Below are positions 19,442 through 29,870 of a stretch of 64,000 nucleotides of DNA, piece by piece. A model generated the notes under the pieces. That model ran no database searches and was not told the DNA's origin. It worked only from the letters and a program-made list of their open reading frames with translations. Positions within the stretch are counted from its first letter, which is position 1. Each line of letters begins with the position of its first letter. The position numbers were made by a program, and so were the translations under genes. Origin of the DNA: DATAXI01 sp963756185 (GTDB lineage Bacteria > Verrucomicrobiota > Verrucomicrobiia > Chthoniobacterales > Chthoniobacteraceae); the NCBI GenBank assembly GCA_963756185.1, contig CAVWMS010000015.1:186001-250000 (forward strand), in the 5' to 3' direction.

Positions 19442-22400
19442 TTGAAGCCATCCCCACCCGTTTGCGGCCCCTCCCGGACTTCCTCGTCGGCAGTTTTCCT
19501 GCTCGCCGCGGCCTGCATGTTCGTTTTCTCGATGTCCGCGGGCGCCCAGACCATCCTCACGCCGCCCGCGCCGGCCTATCCCGTCATCAATGGGGCGAAC
19601 GTCTTCGGCGTGCGGCCGGGGAACCATTTCTTCTACCGCATCCCGGTCTCCGGCTCGACGCCCATCCTTTACGGCGTCGACTCGCTGCCGGCCGGCCTCA
19701 CCGTCAGCTCGAGCACAGGCATCATCACCGGCACCATCAGCGCCGCCGGCACTTACATGACCACGCTCACCGCCTCGAACAGCTACGGCACGGCGCAAAA
19801 GGCATTCCGCATCGTCGCGGGGGAGACCATCGCGATGACGCCGGCCATGGGCTGGAACGGTTACAACGCGTATGGCGGCGGCGACAATGAAACCGATGTA
19901 TTGACGGTCGCGAACGCCTTCATCTCAAACAATCTCCCCGCGTACGGCTGGATTTACGTCAACCTGGATGGCGGCTGGCAGGGCCAGAGGGGCGGCACTT
20001 ACGACGCGATCCAGCCCAATTCTTCCGAGTTTCCGTCCATCGCCTCGATGTATTCGCAGATACAAGGCCTGGGCCTCAAGTGCGGCATTTACTCGTCGCC
20101 ATGGGAACAGGGCTACGGCGGCGGGGCCGCGGGCGAGACCTCGCAAAATCCCACGGGCACATATACCGCCGACCCGGATGCGATCATCCCAAACGTGAAC
20201 CTCGTCCCCTGGGCCGTGTGCGATTATGAATTTGACCAGGACGACGTGAACCAATGGGTAGCCTGGGGCATCGACTATCTCAAATACGATTGGAACCCGT
20301 CGGAATTGCCCGAAACCACGTTGATGTACAACACGCTCCGCAACAGCGGGCGCGACATCAATTTCAGCCTGTCGAACAGCATCCCGTTCAGCAACGCCAC
20401 GCCCATCGGCATGGTGTCGAACTCCTACCGCACCGACGGCGACATCAGCGACAGTTGGTCGAGCGTGACCAGCGAAATATCCAAGGCGGCCGAATGGGCG
20501 CCCTACGCGGGGCCCGGGCACTGGAGCGATCCCGACATGCTCGAAATCGGCAACGGCGGCCTGAACTCGGACCAGGAAACGGTTCATTTCAGCATGTGGT
20601 GCATGCTCGAGGCTCCGCTGATCCTCGGCTGCAAGTTGGGCAGTATCAGCCAATTCGACCTGAGTCTCATCACCAACCACGAGGTCATCGCGCTCGACCA
20701 GGATGCGCTCGGCTACCAGGCCGTGCCGGTCTCCGGAGGCATCACCACGAGCACCAATGCGATTTTCGAAAAACATCTCGAGGATGGCTCGATTGCCGTG
20801 GGCATGGTCAACACCAGCAGCGGCACATCGACGCTCACCGTAAGCTGGTCCACGCTCGGCATTACCGGCACGCAGGATGTCCGCGACCTCTGGCGGGAGC
20901 AGGATCTCGGGCCGTACAGCGGGTCATTCTCCTCCTCCGTGGACCCGGACGGCATCGAGCTGGTGCGGATCATCCCGCCGCTGATGATCTCGACCGTGGT
21001 CAGCCAGGAAATTGCGCCGGGCACTTCCACCGTGCCGCTCTATCTCACCGTCACCGATTCGCAAGCGGCGCTCAGTACCGAGGTGGTTACGGCCACGTCA
21101 TCCAATCCCACGCTGGTGCCGCAAAGCGGTCTTTCACTCTCCGGCAGCGGCGCCAACTGGATACTTACCGTAACCCCGAATCCCAGCCTCACGGGCACCG
21201 CCAAAATCACCATGGCCGTCAATGACGGCATCAGCACCGCGACCAACTCCTTCAAGCTCACAGTAAATACTCCGCCCGTCATTTCGTCGTTCACCAGTCC
21301 GCAGATCGTCAACGTAAATACCGTCCTGGGCCCGCTTCCATTTACGGTAAGTGACGCCGAAACCGCCGCCGGCTCGCTGGTGGTGACGGCCACTTCCACC
21401 AATAATACCATGGTCCCGGTAAGCAGCATCTCGCTGGGCGGCAGCGGATCGAACCGGACCGTCACGGTAACTCCGGCGAATAATACCGGCGGTACGGCGA
21501 CCATCATGCTTGCCGTCACCGACGGCATCGATACCAGGTGGAGCGCATTTACCATCCTTATTTATTATCCCACCATCAGCACGCCCACGTCCCAGAGCAT
21601 CCTTGTCAATGGCACCGATTCGGTCACTTACACCATCGGCGATGCCAGGGTCGAGCCCGGCTTGCTCGCCATGAGCGCCACTTCGTCCAATCCCACATTG
21701 CTGCCCGCCAGCAGCCTCGTCTGGAGCGGGACCGGCACGGCGCGCACGCTCACCATGAAGCCGGCCTCGGGCCAGAGCGGAACCGCAACGGTGACCACCA
21801 CCGTCAGCGACGGCGTCAACACGGGCTCGAGCAGCTTTTCGGTTGACGTAAGCGGCAGCGGCATACTGAACCCGAACCTGGTGTTGTCGCCGGTCGATAA
21901 TCGCACGATCGATGAGAACGGCTCGACCGGTCCGATTGCGTTATACACGAGTGGAACGAGCCCGCTGGTGTTGAGCGCGAGCAGCTCGAATCCCACCCTG
22001 GTGCCGGTGGACAACATCGTGTTCGCGGGGGCGACCAATCCCTGGGCGACCACGGATCTTGGCAGCGTGGACGTTGCCGGATCCACGATTCCCGGCGATA
22101 TATTTACCCAGCAGGCGAGCGGCGCCGATCTCTGGGGAACGGCGGACGGCGGGCAGATGATTTACCAGCCGATGAGCGATGATTGCGAGATCACGGCGCG
22201 CGTGACGGAGGTGGGCACGGTCAACGCATGGTCCAAGGCATCCGTCATGATGCGCTCGGGCACCGCTGACAACGCGGCGGACGCCTATGTGCTGATTAGT
22301 AATACCGAGGGCGTCTCGTTGCAGTACCGGACCAGCGCCGGGTCAAGCGCGGCGCAATTGGTGAACGTGCCAACGCCAAGGGTGCCGGTCTGGCTGAGCC

Positions 22401-23170
22401 TGGTCAAAAATGGCTCGACCTTTACGGGGTATTACGCGCCGGATAACAGTGGAACGCCGGGAACATGGGTGCTCCTGACCAGCACCACCGGCATTAGTTC
22501 AGTGACGGCGAACGTCGGATCGAGTTACATCGCGGGGCTGGCCTCGACGGCGCACGATAACGCTGTGGGTGTGGTGGGGATATCCTCCTACGACATGCTG
22601 AGCGGCACCGACCTGGATACCGACGAGCCAATGAATCTGGGCGCCAATAACACCGTGACCGTAACTCCGGCGGCCGGCCAGAGCGGGTCTTCGACAATCA
22701 CGCTGACGCTCTCGGGAACGAACGGGTTCACCACCGACACTTCGTTCCTGCTGACAGTGCTCAGCCCGGTCCAGAGCTGGCGGGAGCAGTATTTCGGGAC
22801 AACTCAAAACAGCGGAAATGCCGCCGACCTGGCGAACCCGGCTGGCGACGGAATCGTCAACCTCGTGAAGTACGCGCTGGGGATGAACCCGGATGTAAAT
22901 TCGCAGGCCGGGCTGCCGGTGATGTCAGTGAGCGGCGGGAAGTTGCAAATCCAGTTCAATCGCAACACCGCGGCGACGGATGTGACCTATTACATCCAGG
23001 CGTCGGAGGATTTGGTGAACTGGACGACGATTGCGACGTGGGCGGCGGGAGGATCCTCATGGACGCAGAGCGGAGCCACGGTCACCGATAACAACGGCGC
23101 AGTGACGGCGGTGGATAACACGCCGGCGGAGACGCGGCAGTTTTTGCAGGTGGTGGTTTCCGGGCCGTAA
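19442..23170 (+). CDS. GH27 alpha-galactosidase-like multidomain secreted protein, copy A
   Basis: A 1242-residue exported glycosidase with a TTG start at 19442. The signal peptide ends near MSAGAQ. A putative Ig (He_PIG-like) domain covers about 37-130 (FFYRIPVSGSTPILYGVDSLPAGLTVSSSTGIITGT), then GH27 spans about 131-500. The nucleophile Asp is in YLKYDWN (near 283) and the acid/base in DGDISDSW (near 334). LDGGWQ and PGHWSDPDMLEIGNGG are further hallmarks. Next come three to four cadherin/Ig-like repeats (ATSSNPTLVP, SDGIxT), a DUF1349/concanavalin-like module near 880-1020, and the C-terminal NAADLANPAGDGIVNLVKYALGMNP calcium-loop segment. GH27 enzymes cut terminal alpha-galactose or alpha-N-acetylgalactosamine; the actual substrate is unknown. 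A paralogue follows after 10 bases. Confidence 0.88.
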   Translation: MKPSPPVCGPSRTSSSAVFLLAAACMFVFSMSAGAQTILTPPAPAYPVINGANVFGVRPGNHFFYRIPVSGSTPILYGVDSLPAGLTVSSSTGIITGTISAAGTYMTTLTASNSYGTAQKAFRIVAGETIAMTPAMGWNGYNAYGGGDNETDVLTVANAFISNNLPAYGWIYVNLDGGWQGQRGGTYDAIQPNSSEFPSIASMYSQIQGLGLKCGIYSSPWEQGYGGGAAGETSQNPTGTYTADPDAIIPNVNLVPWAVCDYEFDQDDVNQWVAWGIDYLKYDWNPSELPETTLMYNTLRNSGRDINFSLSNSIPFSNATPIGMVSNSYRTDGDISDSWSSVTSEISKAAEWAPYAGPGHWSDPDMLEIGNGGLNSDQETVHFSMWCMLEAPLILGCKLGSISQFDLSLITNHEVIALDQDALGYQAVPVSGGITTSTNAIFEKHLEDGSIAVGMVNTSSGTSTLTVSWSTLGITGTQDVRDLWREQDLGPYSGSFSSSVDPDGIELVRIIPPLMISTVVSQEIAPGTSTVPLYLTVTDSQAALSTEVVTATSSNPTLVPQSGLSLSGSGANWILTVTPNPSLTGTAKITMAVNDGISTATNSFKLTVNTPPVISSFTSPQIVNVNTVLGPLPFTVSDAETAAGSLVVTATSTNNTMVPVSSISLGGSGSNRTVTVTPANNTGGTATIMLAVTDGIDTRWSAFTILIYYPTISTPTSQSILVNGTDSVTYTIGDARVEPGLLAMSATSSNPTLLPASSLVWSGTGTARTLTMKPASGQSGTATVTTTVSDGVNTGSSSFSVDVSGSGILNPNLVLSPVDNRTIDENGSTGPIALYTSGTSPLVLSASSSNPTLVPVDNIVFAGATNPWATTDLGSVDVAGSTIPGDIFTQQASGADLWGTADGGQMIYQPMSDDCEITARVTEVGTVNAWSKASVMMRSGTADNAADAYVLISNTEGVSLQYRTSAGSSAAQLVNVPTPRVPVWLSLVKNGSTFTGYYAPDNSGTPGTWVLLTSTTGISSVTANVGSSYIAGLASTAHDNAVGVVGISSYDMLSGTDLDTDEPMNLGANNTVTVTPAAGQSGSSTITLTLSGTNGFTTDTSFLLTVLSPVQSWREQYFGTTQNSGNAADLANPAGDGIVNLVKYALGMNPDVNSQAGLPVMSVSGGKLQIQFNRNTAATDVTYYIQASEDLVNWTTIATWAAGGSSWTQSGATVTDNNGAVTAVDNTPAETRQFLQVVVSGP

Positions 23171-23180
23171 ACTTCCCGCG

Positions 23181-26100
23181 ATGAAAGCCATCCCGTGCAT
23201 CCTCCTGGGCGCGGTTTGCATGTTTGCAGCGGCGGCGAGCGCGCAGGTCATCCTTACACCACCGGCGCCGGCTTACCCGGTCATCAACGGGCCAAACGTG
23301 TTCGGGGTGCGGCCGGGCAATCTGTTTCTTTACTATATCCCGGTGACAGGTTCGGCGCCGATGACTTACGGGGTCAACTCGCTTCCTGCCGGGCTGATGG
23401 TGAGCGCAAGCACGGGGATGATTACGGGAACGATCAGCACGCCGGGGACTTACATGACGACATTGACGGCGTCGAACAGCTATGGGACGGCGCAGAAGAG
23501 ATTCCGGATCGTGGCCGGCGACACAATCTCACTGACGCCGGCAATGGGTTGGAACAGTTACAACGCATTTGGAAGCGGGGCGACCGAGGCGGAGGTATTG
23601 GCGGCGGGAACGGCGTTCGTCCAGGATGGATTGACAGAGTACGGCTGGACTTATGTCAACGTGGACGACGTTTGGCAGACGGTGCGCAGCGGCACCTACG
23701 ACGCGCTGCAAGGGAACACGACGTTTGCGACCATTGGGACGTTGTACTCGCAGCTTCGGGCAATGGGATTGAAGTGCGGAATCTATTCGTCGCCGTGGGC
23801 GCAGACTTACGAAAGCCGCCGGCGGAAACGGCGGAAAACCCGGCGGGATCGTGGGTGCAGGACAACAACCCGAAGCTGACGAACGATAACCTGGTGCCGT
23901 GGGCGGTGTGCCGTTACAGCTTTGACCAGGACGATGTAAATCAATGGGCGGCGTGGGGTGTGGATTATCTCAAATACGATTGGAACCCGTCGGAATTGCC
24001 CGAGACCACCGAGATGTACAACGCGCTCCGCAACAGCGGGCGCGACATTATTTTCAGCCTGTCGAACAGCATCCCGTTCAGCAATGCCGCGCCCATCGGC
24101 ATGGTATCGAACTCCTACCGCACCGACGGGGATATCAGCGACAGTTGGTCGAGCGTGACGAGCGAGATATCGAAGGCGAACCAATGGGCGCCCTACGCGG
24201 GGCCCGGGCATTGGAGCGACCCCGACATGATGGAGATCGGCAATGGCGGGTTGACCCCGGACGAGGAGACGACGCACTTCAGCATGTGGTGCCTGCTCGA
24301 GGCGCCGCTGATCCTCGGTACGAATATGACGACAATCAGCGCGTTCGACCTGAGTCTCGCGATGAACGCGGAGGTCATCGCGATCGACCAGGATGCGCTG
24401 GGAATCCAGGCGGTGCCGGTGGCGGGAAGCATCACGAGCGGGTCTGCGGTGATCTATGAAAAGAGCCTCGAAGATGGATCGAAAGCTGTCGGCCTGATCA
24501 ATACGAGCGGAACCTCCGCGACCATCAGTGTCAGTTGGGGAACTCTCGGCATCTCGGGAAACCAGACGGTTCGCGACCTCTGGCGGCAGGAGAACCTTGG
24601 GACTTACAACGGCTCATTCTCCTCGGTGGTGGACTCGGATGGGATCGAGCTGGTGCGAATTATTCCGCCGCTGATGATCTCGACGGTGGTAAATCAGGAG
24701 ATCGCGCCGGGGACATCCACGGCGCCGCTCTACCTGACGGTCACCGATACGCAGGCATCGGTGAGCGCGGCTGTGGTGACGGCGACATCGTCGAATCCCG
24801 GGCTGGCGCCGCAAAGCGGGCTGGCGCTCAGCGGCAGCGGGGCGAACTGGATTCTCACGGCGACTCCGACGGCGGGATTGACGGGATCGGCGAATATTAC
24901 GTTGAGCGTGAACGACGGGATCAGTACGGCGACCAATTCGTTTGCCGTGGTGGTCAATACCCCGCCAGCAATCTCATCGATCCCGACGCAGTTGGTAAAT
25001 GAAAATACGACGGTGGGACCGCTCTCGTTCACGGTAAGCGATGCGGAGACACCGGCAAATTCGCTGGTGGTAACGGCGACATCGACAAACAACACATTCG
25101 TGCCAACGGGAAATATCACGCTCGGCGGCTCCGGAACCAACAGGACCATCACCGTCACGCCGGCCAATTACTCCGGCGGAACGACGACGATCATCCTTTC
25201 GGTAAGTGACGGGATTGACACGCGTTGGAGCGCGTTTTCCATCTGGACTTACCTGCCCAGCATCTCATCGGGCACGTCGCAGAACATCACGACCAATTCC
25301 CAGAGCGGCGCGCTGCCGTTTACGATTGGGGATTCGCGCGTCGAGCCCTACATCCTGGCCATGAGCGCCTCTTCGTCTAACACAATGCTGATCCCCGCGA
25401 GCGGGCTGGCCTGGAGCGGGACGGGAACGATCCGAAGCCTGACGATCACACCCGCTTCGAACCAGAACGGGACGGCAATCGTGACGGCCTATGTCAGCGA
25501 CGGGGTGAACGCGGCGCCAAGCAGCATCCTTGTGACCGTGAGCGGAAGCGGGGGAAATCCAAACCTGTTTATCTCGCCGGTGGACACACAATATGTGGAG
25601 GAAGGTGGGACGCTGGGCCCGATAGCGCTGATGGCGAGCGGGACGGGTACGCTGGTAATTACGGCGAGCTCGTCGAATCCCGCGCTAATCCCAAGCGAAA
25701 ACGTCATCATCCAAAGTGCGAGTAATCCATGGCTGAATACGGACGTGGGAACGGTGTCGACGGCTGGAAATACTATTCCCGGCGACGTTTTCACGCAGTG
25801 GGCGAGCGGGGCCGATATCTCGGGGACGGCGGATGGGGGGCAGCTTATCTATCAGCCGGTAAGTGGGGATGGCGAAATCATCGCGCGAGTCACGAGCGTG
25901 GGAAACACCAACGTGGCGGCGAAGGCGGGAGTGATGATGCGGGCGAGCACGGCATCGAACGCGGCGTTTGCGGATGCGATTGCGACTCCCGGCCAGGGAG
26001 TGAAATTCGAATACCGGAGCACGGCGGGCGCGTCATCGACCATCGCCGACACGGTGGCGGGGATCGAGCCGCCGATCTGGCTCAGTCTTGTGAAGTCGGG

Positions 26101-26851
26101 GACGAGTTTTACGGCATTCTACGCGCAGGATAATAATGGCGCGCCGGGAACATGGGTGGAAATGGGAGGGACGGATGCTGTCGGGCTAAGTGGCACTTAC
26201 CTCGAGGGGATGATGTCGACGGCGCATAATAATACGGCGGGAGTATTGGGTATCTCGACTTATGACATGGTCAGCGGAAGCAATGGGAGCGGTGTGTTGA
26301 ATACAGGGGCAAACCAGTCGATGACTATTGTCCCCTCGCCCGGCACGACCGGAACGGCGAACGTGACGGTAACGGTATCGAGCGGGGCGAGCAGCGATGC
26401 GACATCATTTCAGGTGGTGGTGAACGCGGCGCCGTTGAGCCCGGTCGAGAGCTGGCGCGAGCAGTATTTTGGGACTACACAGAACAGCGGCAACGCGGCG
26501 GACCTGGCGAACCCGGCGGGCGATGGAATCGTCAATCTCGTGAAGTACGCGCTGGGAATGAACCCGGATGTAAATTCACAATCGGGGCTGCCGGTGATGT
26601 CCGTGAACGGGGGGACGATGGAAATTCAGTTCAATCGTAACACGGCGGCGACGGATGTGACCTATTACATCCAGGCATCGGATGATTTGGTGAATTGGAC
26701 GACGATTGCCACATGGGCGGCGGGAGGATCCTCGTGGGCACAGAGCGGAGCGACGGTGACGGATAATAGCGGCGCGGTGACGGCAGCGGATAATACGCCG
26801 GTGGGAGCCCAGACGCATCGCTTTTTGCAGGTGGTCGTCTCCGGCCCCTGA
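23181..26851 (+). CDS. GH27 alpha-galactosidase-like multidomain secreted protein, copy B (one frameshift)
   Basis: Tandem paralogue of copy A with the same domain order: signal peptide (MKAIPCILLGAVCMFAAAASAQ), putative Ig domain, GH27, Ig-like repeats, DUF1349-like module and C-terminal calcium-loop segment. The frame shifts near 23810, where one base is missing in CTTACGAAAGCC. With it restored, TYGKPPAETAENPAGSWVQD joins the GH27 domain. Catalytic YLKYDWN and DGDISDSW are intact. Third-position use differs from copy A over most of the gene (more G/A-ending codons), except the region around both catalytic Asp, which is nearly identical to 20281-20540. It probably shares the substrate class and export route of copy A. 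Confidence 0.85.
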
Positions 26852-26863
26852 CCGGGCTTATGT

Positions 26864-26960
26864 TATCCGCAGATTAACGCAGATTACGCAGATTCTACCA
26901 GAACCCCCTGGGCTAACTTGGTCAAAATAATCCGCGCTAATCGGTGTTAATCCGCGGATA
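26864..26960. repeat. CAGATTA-type imperfect palindrome (full element)
   Basis: Left arm 26864-26894 (TATCCGCAGATTAACGCAGA...) and right arm 26929-26960 (reverse complement TATCCGCGGATTAACACCGA...) can fold into a long imperfect stem with a 34-base loop. It lies between convergent genes. A second full element is at 57278-57371 and single arms are at 36849-36880 and 37816-37848. Confidence 0.75.
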
Positions 26961-26966
26961 TAATAA

Positions 26967-27666
26967 CTAATCCTTCCGCTTCGGCAGCGGCTTGTAGCGC
27001 GAGATCAGCTGAAAAAACCGGATCGTGTCGCGCACCGGGTGTATCTTGCTTTTCTCCTCCCCGTACACGGTGCTGACCGGGACTGCGGCAACCTTGAAAC
27101 CCTCCCGCGACGCGATGAGCAGCATCTCCGTCTCGTAATCGAAATTATTGCTGTCGCAAAACAGGTGCGGGATCACGTCCCGGTGCATCATCCGGAAACC
27201 GCATTGCGAATCGGGCACGGGCTGCCCGCATAGCCGGCTGATCTGTGCCGACATGAACCGATTGGTCATCTTTCGCATGAGCGGCATCTTGCGCAGATCG
27301 GCCATGCGGTTGCCGACGACGAATGGCGAGCCGGTCCGGTGTTGCCACCTCCATAAAATCGGGAATCTCCTCGGGCAAATGCTGCCCGTCTCCATCGAGC
27401 ACCAGGACATAGAGAAAACCGCGTCCCGTCAGCTCTCTCATGCCGGTCTTGATCGCCGCGCCTTTGCCCTTATTTTTCTCGTGCCGGACACCTCGGCGCC
27501 CCCTTGCGCGCCTCGTCGGCGTGCGGTCGGTCGAGCCGTCATCGAGCACCAGAACATGGTCCAATTGCGCCAGGGTGCGGCGAGCAACTTCCTGGATTTG
27601 CGCTTCCTCGAAATACGCGGGGATCAGCGCCGCGACGTTGGTCCTGTCAGCGCGATCGGTCGTCAT
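26967..27666 (-). CDS. GT2 family glycosyltransferase, polyprenyl-phosphate mannosyltransferase-like (several indels)
   Basis: Reconstructed from two frames. The first carries VAALIPAYFEEAQIQEVARRTLAQLDHVLVLDDGSTDRT and GKGAAIKTGMRELTGRGFLYVLVLDGDGQHLPEEIPDFMEVA, the DDGSTD and DGDGQH nucleotide-sugar and metal motifs. After an extra base near 27342, the second carries GSPFVVGNRMADLRKMPLMRK and QCGFRMMHRDV to the TAG at 26967. Around 27490-27530 three missing bases garble ADEARKGGAEV but leave the frame restored. It resembles DPM1-like enzymes that transfer a sugar to a polyprenyl phosphate. The start overlaps the lipA stop as TAATG, so the two are probably co-translated. Confidence 0.75.
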
Positions 27667-28570
27667 TACGTCGCCGCCGGATGATAATCGCCCGCGTGAT
27701 AGGAGCTGCGCACCAGCGGCCCGGCCGAGACATGCTCGAAGCCCTTTGCTAGCGCGATCTGCCGGTAGGCCGCGAACTGGTCGGGATGGATGTAGCTGAC
27801 CACGGGCAGATGCGCGGGGGTCGGCCGGAGGTATTGCCCGAGCGTCAGCACCCGCACGCCGGCGCCGCGCAAATCATCCAGCGCCTGGAAAAGCTCCGGC
27901 TCCTCCTCGCCGAGGCCGAGCATGATCCCGCTCTTGGTCGACCATGCGCGGCGCCGAGCTCGCGGACCCGCGCCAGCACCTGGAGCGAGAGCCGGTACTT
28001 TGCCCGCGAGCGCACCAGCGGGGTCAGCCGCTCCACCGTCTCGAGATTGTGGTTGAAAATCTCCGGCTCGGCATCGAGCACGGCGCGCATGCGATTCCTC
28101 GCGCCCGTTGAAGTCCGGGCGTCAGGACCTCGATCACCACGCGTGGCGTCCATCTCGCGGATCGCCTGGATGGTCCGCGCGAAATGTTCCGCACCGCCGT
28201 CCTGGAGATCGTCCCGCGCGACGGCAGTGACGACCACGTGCTTGAGCTTCATCCGCCGCACGGCCTCGGCCACGCGCTCCGGTTCATCGGCTTCCAGCGC
28301 GAACGGTCTGGCGGTGGTGACCGCGCAAAAGCCGCATGCCCGGGTGCAGCGCTCGCCGGCGATCATGAAAGTGGCCGTGCCCTGGCTCCAGCATTCCCAG
28401 CGGTTGGGGCATTGCGCCTCCTCGCAGACCGTGTGCAATCGGAGGTCCGCAACGACCTCCTTGGTGGACCAGAAGACGGGATTCGACGGCAACCGCACCT
28501 TGATCCACTCCGGCTTGCGGGCCTGATGGAGGGAGGGGTCGATTTTGATGCAGGACATGGAAAACGCCAT
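27666..28570 (-). CDS. lipA: Lipoyl synthase (indels)
   Basis: Radical SAM enzyme that inserts two sulfurs into protein-bound octanoyl groups. The auxiliary cluster cysteines C49, C54 and C60 (CEEAQCPNRWEC) and the radical SAM cysteines C75, C79 and C82 (CTRACGFC) are in place. VVTAVARDDLQDGGAEHF and the C-terminal VRSSYHAG with the family's terminal Ser are present. Between 28085 and 28145 three extra bases scramble VIEVLTPDFNGREESHAR but leave the frame restored. One base is missing near 27950, after which WSTKSGIMLGLGEEEPEL continues to the stop. With corrections the length is about 300 residues, as expected. It overlaps the downstream GT2 gene by one base. Confidence 0.88.
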
Positions 28571-28724
28571 CTACGGGAACCGGTTGGCAAAAGCAACGGC
28601 GGCAAGCGGCGGGCGGCGTCCTAATCTCAAGCTTATAACGATTACCGCGCGAGATCCAAAAGGCCCTTAGCTATTCCGCAACTGATCATGAGCCAGCCCA
28701 CCCATTCCATCTTCTTGATTCTTT

Positions 28725-28835
28725 TCAATTCTGGTCCGGCTGCTGCCCGGATTTGTTCTTGCGGCGGATGGCCCGTGGGTACAGCCAGATCATGTAGGCG
28801 CCGGAAAATATAAGAAGGAGTGTGTCGCACCACAT
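28725..28835 (-). CDS. Possible 36-residue membrane protein directly after gmd
   Basis: An ATG two bases after the gmd stop opens MWCDTLLLIFSGAYMIWLYPRAIRRKNKSG, one hydrophobic helix and a basic tail, closed by TGA at 28725. The spacing suggests translational coupling. In another frame the following DNA encodes MEWVGWLMISCGIAKGLLDLAR (28642-28710), another short hydrophobic helix. The two may be parts of one small membrane protein split by an indel, since neighbouring genes have such errors. I do not recognise a family. Confidence 0.35.
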   Translation of the reverse strand: MWCDTLLLIFSGAYMIWLYPRAIRRKNKSGQQPDQN

Positions 28836-28837
28836 CC

Positions 28838-29869
28838 CTATTGTTTGGGCATTGAGTTGCATTCAACACTCAATCCGGCGCCGGGAGTGACGCCATCCAG
28901 CATCCTCAAATCCGCGTCCACCATCAGCCGCACGAGGTCATGGAATCTCGTCTTAGGCTCCCAGCCGAGCTGCTTCTTCGCCTTGGCAGCATCGCCGATG
29001 AGCAGGTCCACTTCCGCGGGCCGTTCATAGCGCGCGTCGTGTTTCACGTATTGCTCCCAATCGAGCCCCGCATGCGCGAAGGCCTCCTGGCAAAACTCCC
29101 GCACGGTGTGCGTCTCATTCGTCGCCATCACGTAATCATCCGGTTGCTCCTGCTGGAGCATCCGCCACATTCCCTCGACGTATTCCTTCGCGTAACCCCA
29201 GTCGCGCCGCGCCTCGAGGTTGCCCAGGTAAAGCTCCTTTTGCAGCCCGCGCTTGATCCGCGCGACCGCCCGCGTGATCTTGCGCGTGACGAACGTCTCG
29301 CCGCGGCGGGGGCTCTCGTGGTTGAACAGGATGCCGTTGCTCGCGTGCAACCCGTAGCTCTCGCGGTAATTCACCGTCGCCCAATAGGCGAACACCTTCG
29401 CCACGCCATACGGGCTGCGCGGCCAGAAGGGGGTCGTCTCGGTCTGCGGCACCGATTGCACCTTGCCGTACATTTCGCTGCTGGATGCCTGGTAAAACCG
29501 CGTCCGGACCCCGCTCTCCCGCACCGCCTCGAGGATGCGGATGGTTCCCACGCCCGTGATGTCGGAGGTGTATTCCGGGATGTCAAAGCTGACCCGGACG
29601 TGGCTTTGCGCCGCCAGATGGTAAATCTCATCCGGCTCCAGGCTATAGAGCAATTTCACCAGGTTCACCGAGTCCGACAAATCGCCGTAATGCAGGAAAA
29701 GCCGCACACCGTGGACATGCGGATCCTGGTAAAGGTGATCGATCCGGCTCGGTGTTGAACGTGCTCGCGCGGCGGATGATGCCGTGGACTTCGTAGCCTT
29801 TTTCAAGCAGCAGGTCGGCAAGGTATGAGCCGTCCTGGCCGGTGATGCCGGTGATGAGCGCTTCTTCAT
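28838..29869 (-). CDS. gmd: GDP-mannose 4,6-dehydratase (two indels at the 5' end)
   Basis: Converts GDP-mannose to GDP-4-keto-6-deoxymannose, the precursor of GDP-fucose and GDP-rhamnose. I place the start at the ATG at 29869, one base after the rph stop. Restoring one base near 29860 and removing one near 29746 gives MKKALITGITGQDGSYLADLLLEKGYEVHGIIRRASTFNTERIDHLYQD, the NADP-binding GxxGxxG motif and the Arg-rich NADP loop. Downstream are FYQASSSEMYGKV, RSPYGVAK (catalytic Tyr/Lys), LFNHESPRRGETFVTRKI and WGYAKEYVEGMW, all diagnostic for Gmd. The usual partner fcl/wcaG is not in the window. The gene forms a minus-strand run with rph and lipA. Confidence 0.9.
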   Translation of the reverse strand: MKKRSSPASPARTAHTLPTCCLKKATKSTASSAARARSTPSRIDHLYQDPHVHGVRLFLHYGDLSDSVNLVKLLYSLEPDEIYHLAAQSHVRVSFDIPEYTSDITGVGTIRILEAVRESGVRTRFYQASSSEMYGKVQSVPQTETTPFWPRSPYGVAKVFAYWATVNYRESYGLHASNGILFNHESPRRGETFVTRKITRAVARIKRGLQKELYLGNLEARRDWGYAKEYVEGMWRMLQQEQPDDYVMATNETHTVREFCQEAFAHAGLDWEQYVKHDARYERPAEVDLLIGDAAKAKKQLGWEPKTRFHDLVRLMVDADLRMLDGVTPGAGLSVECNSMPKQ

Positions 29870-29870
29870 T

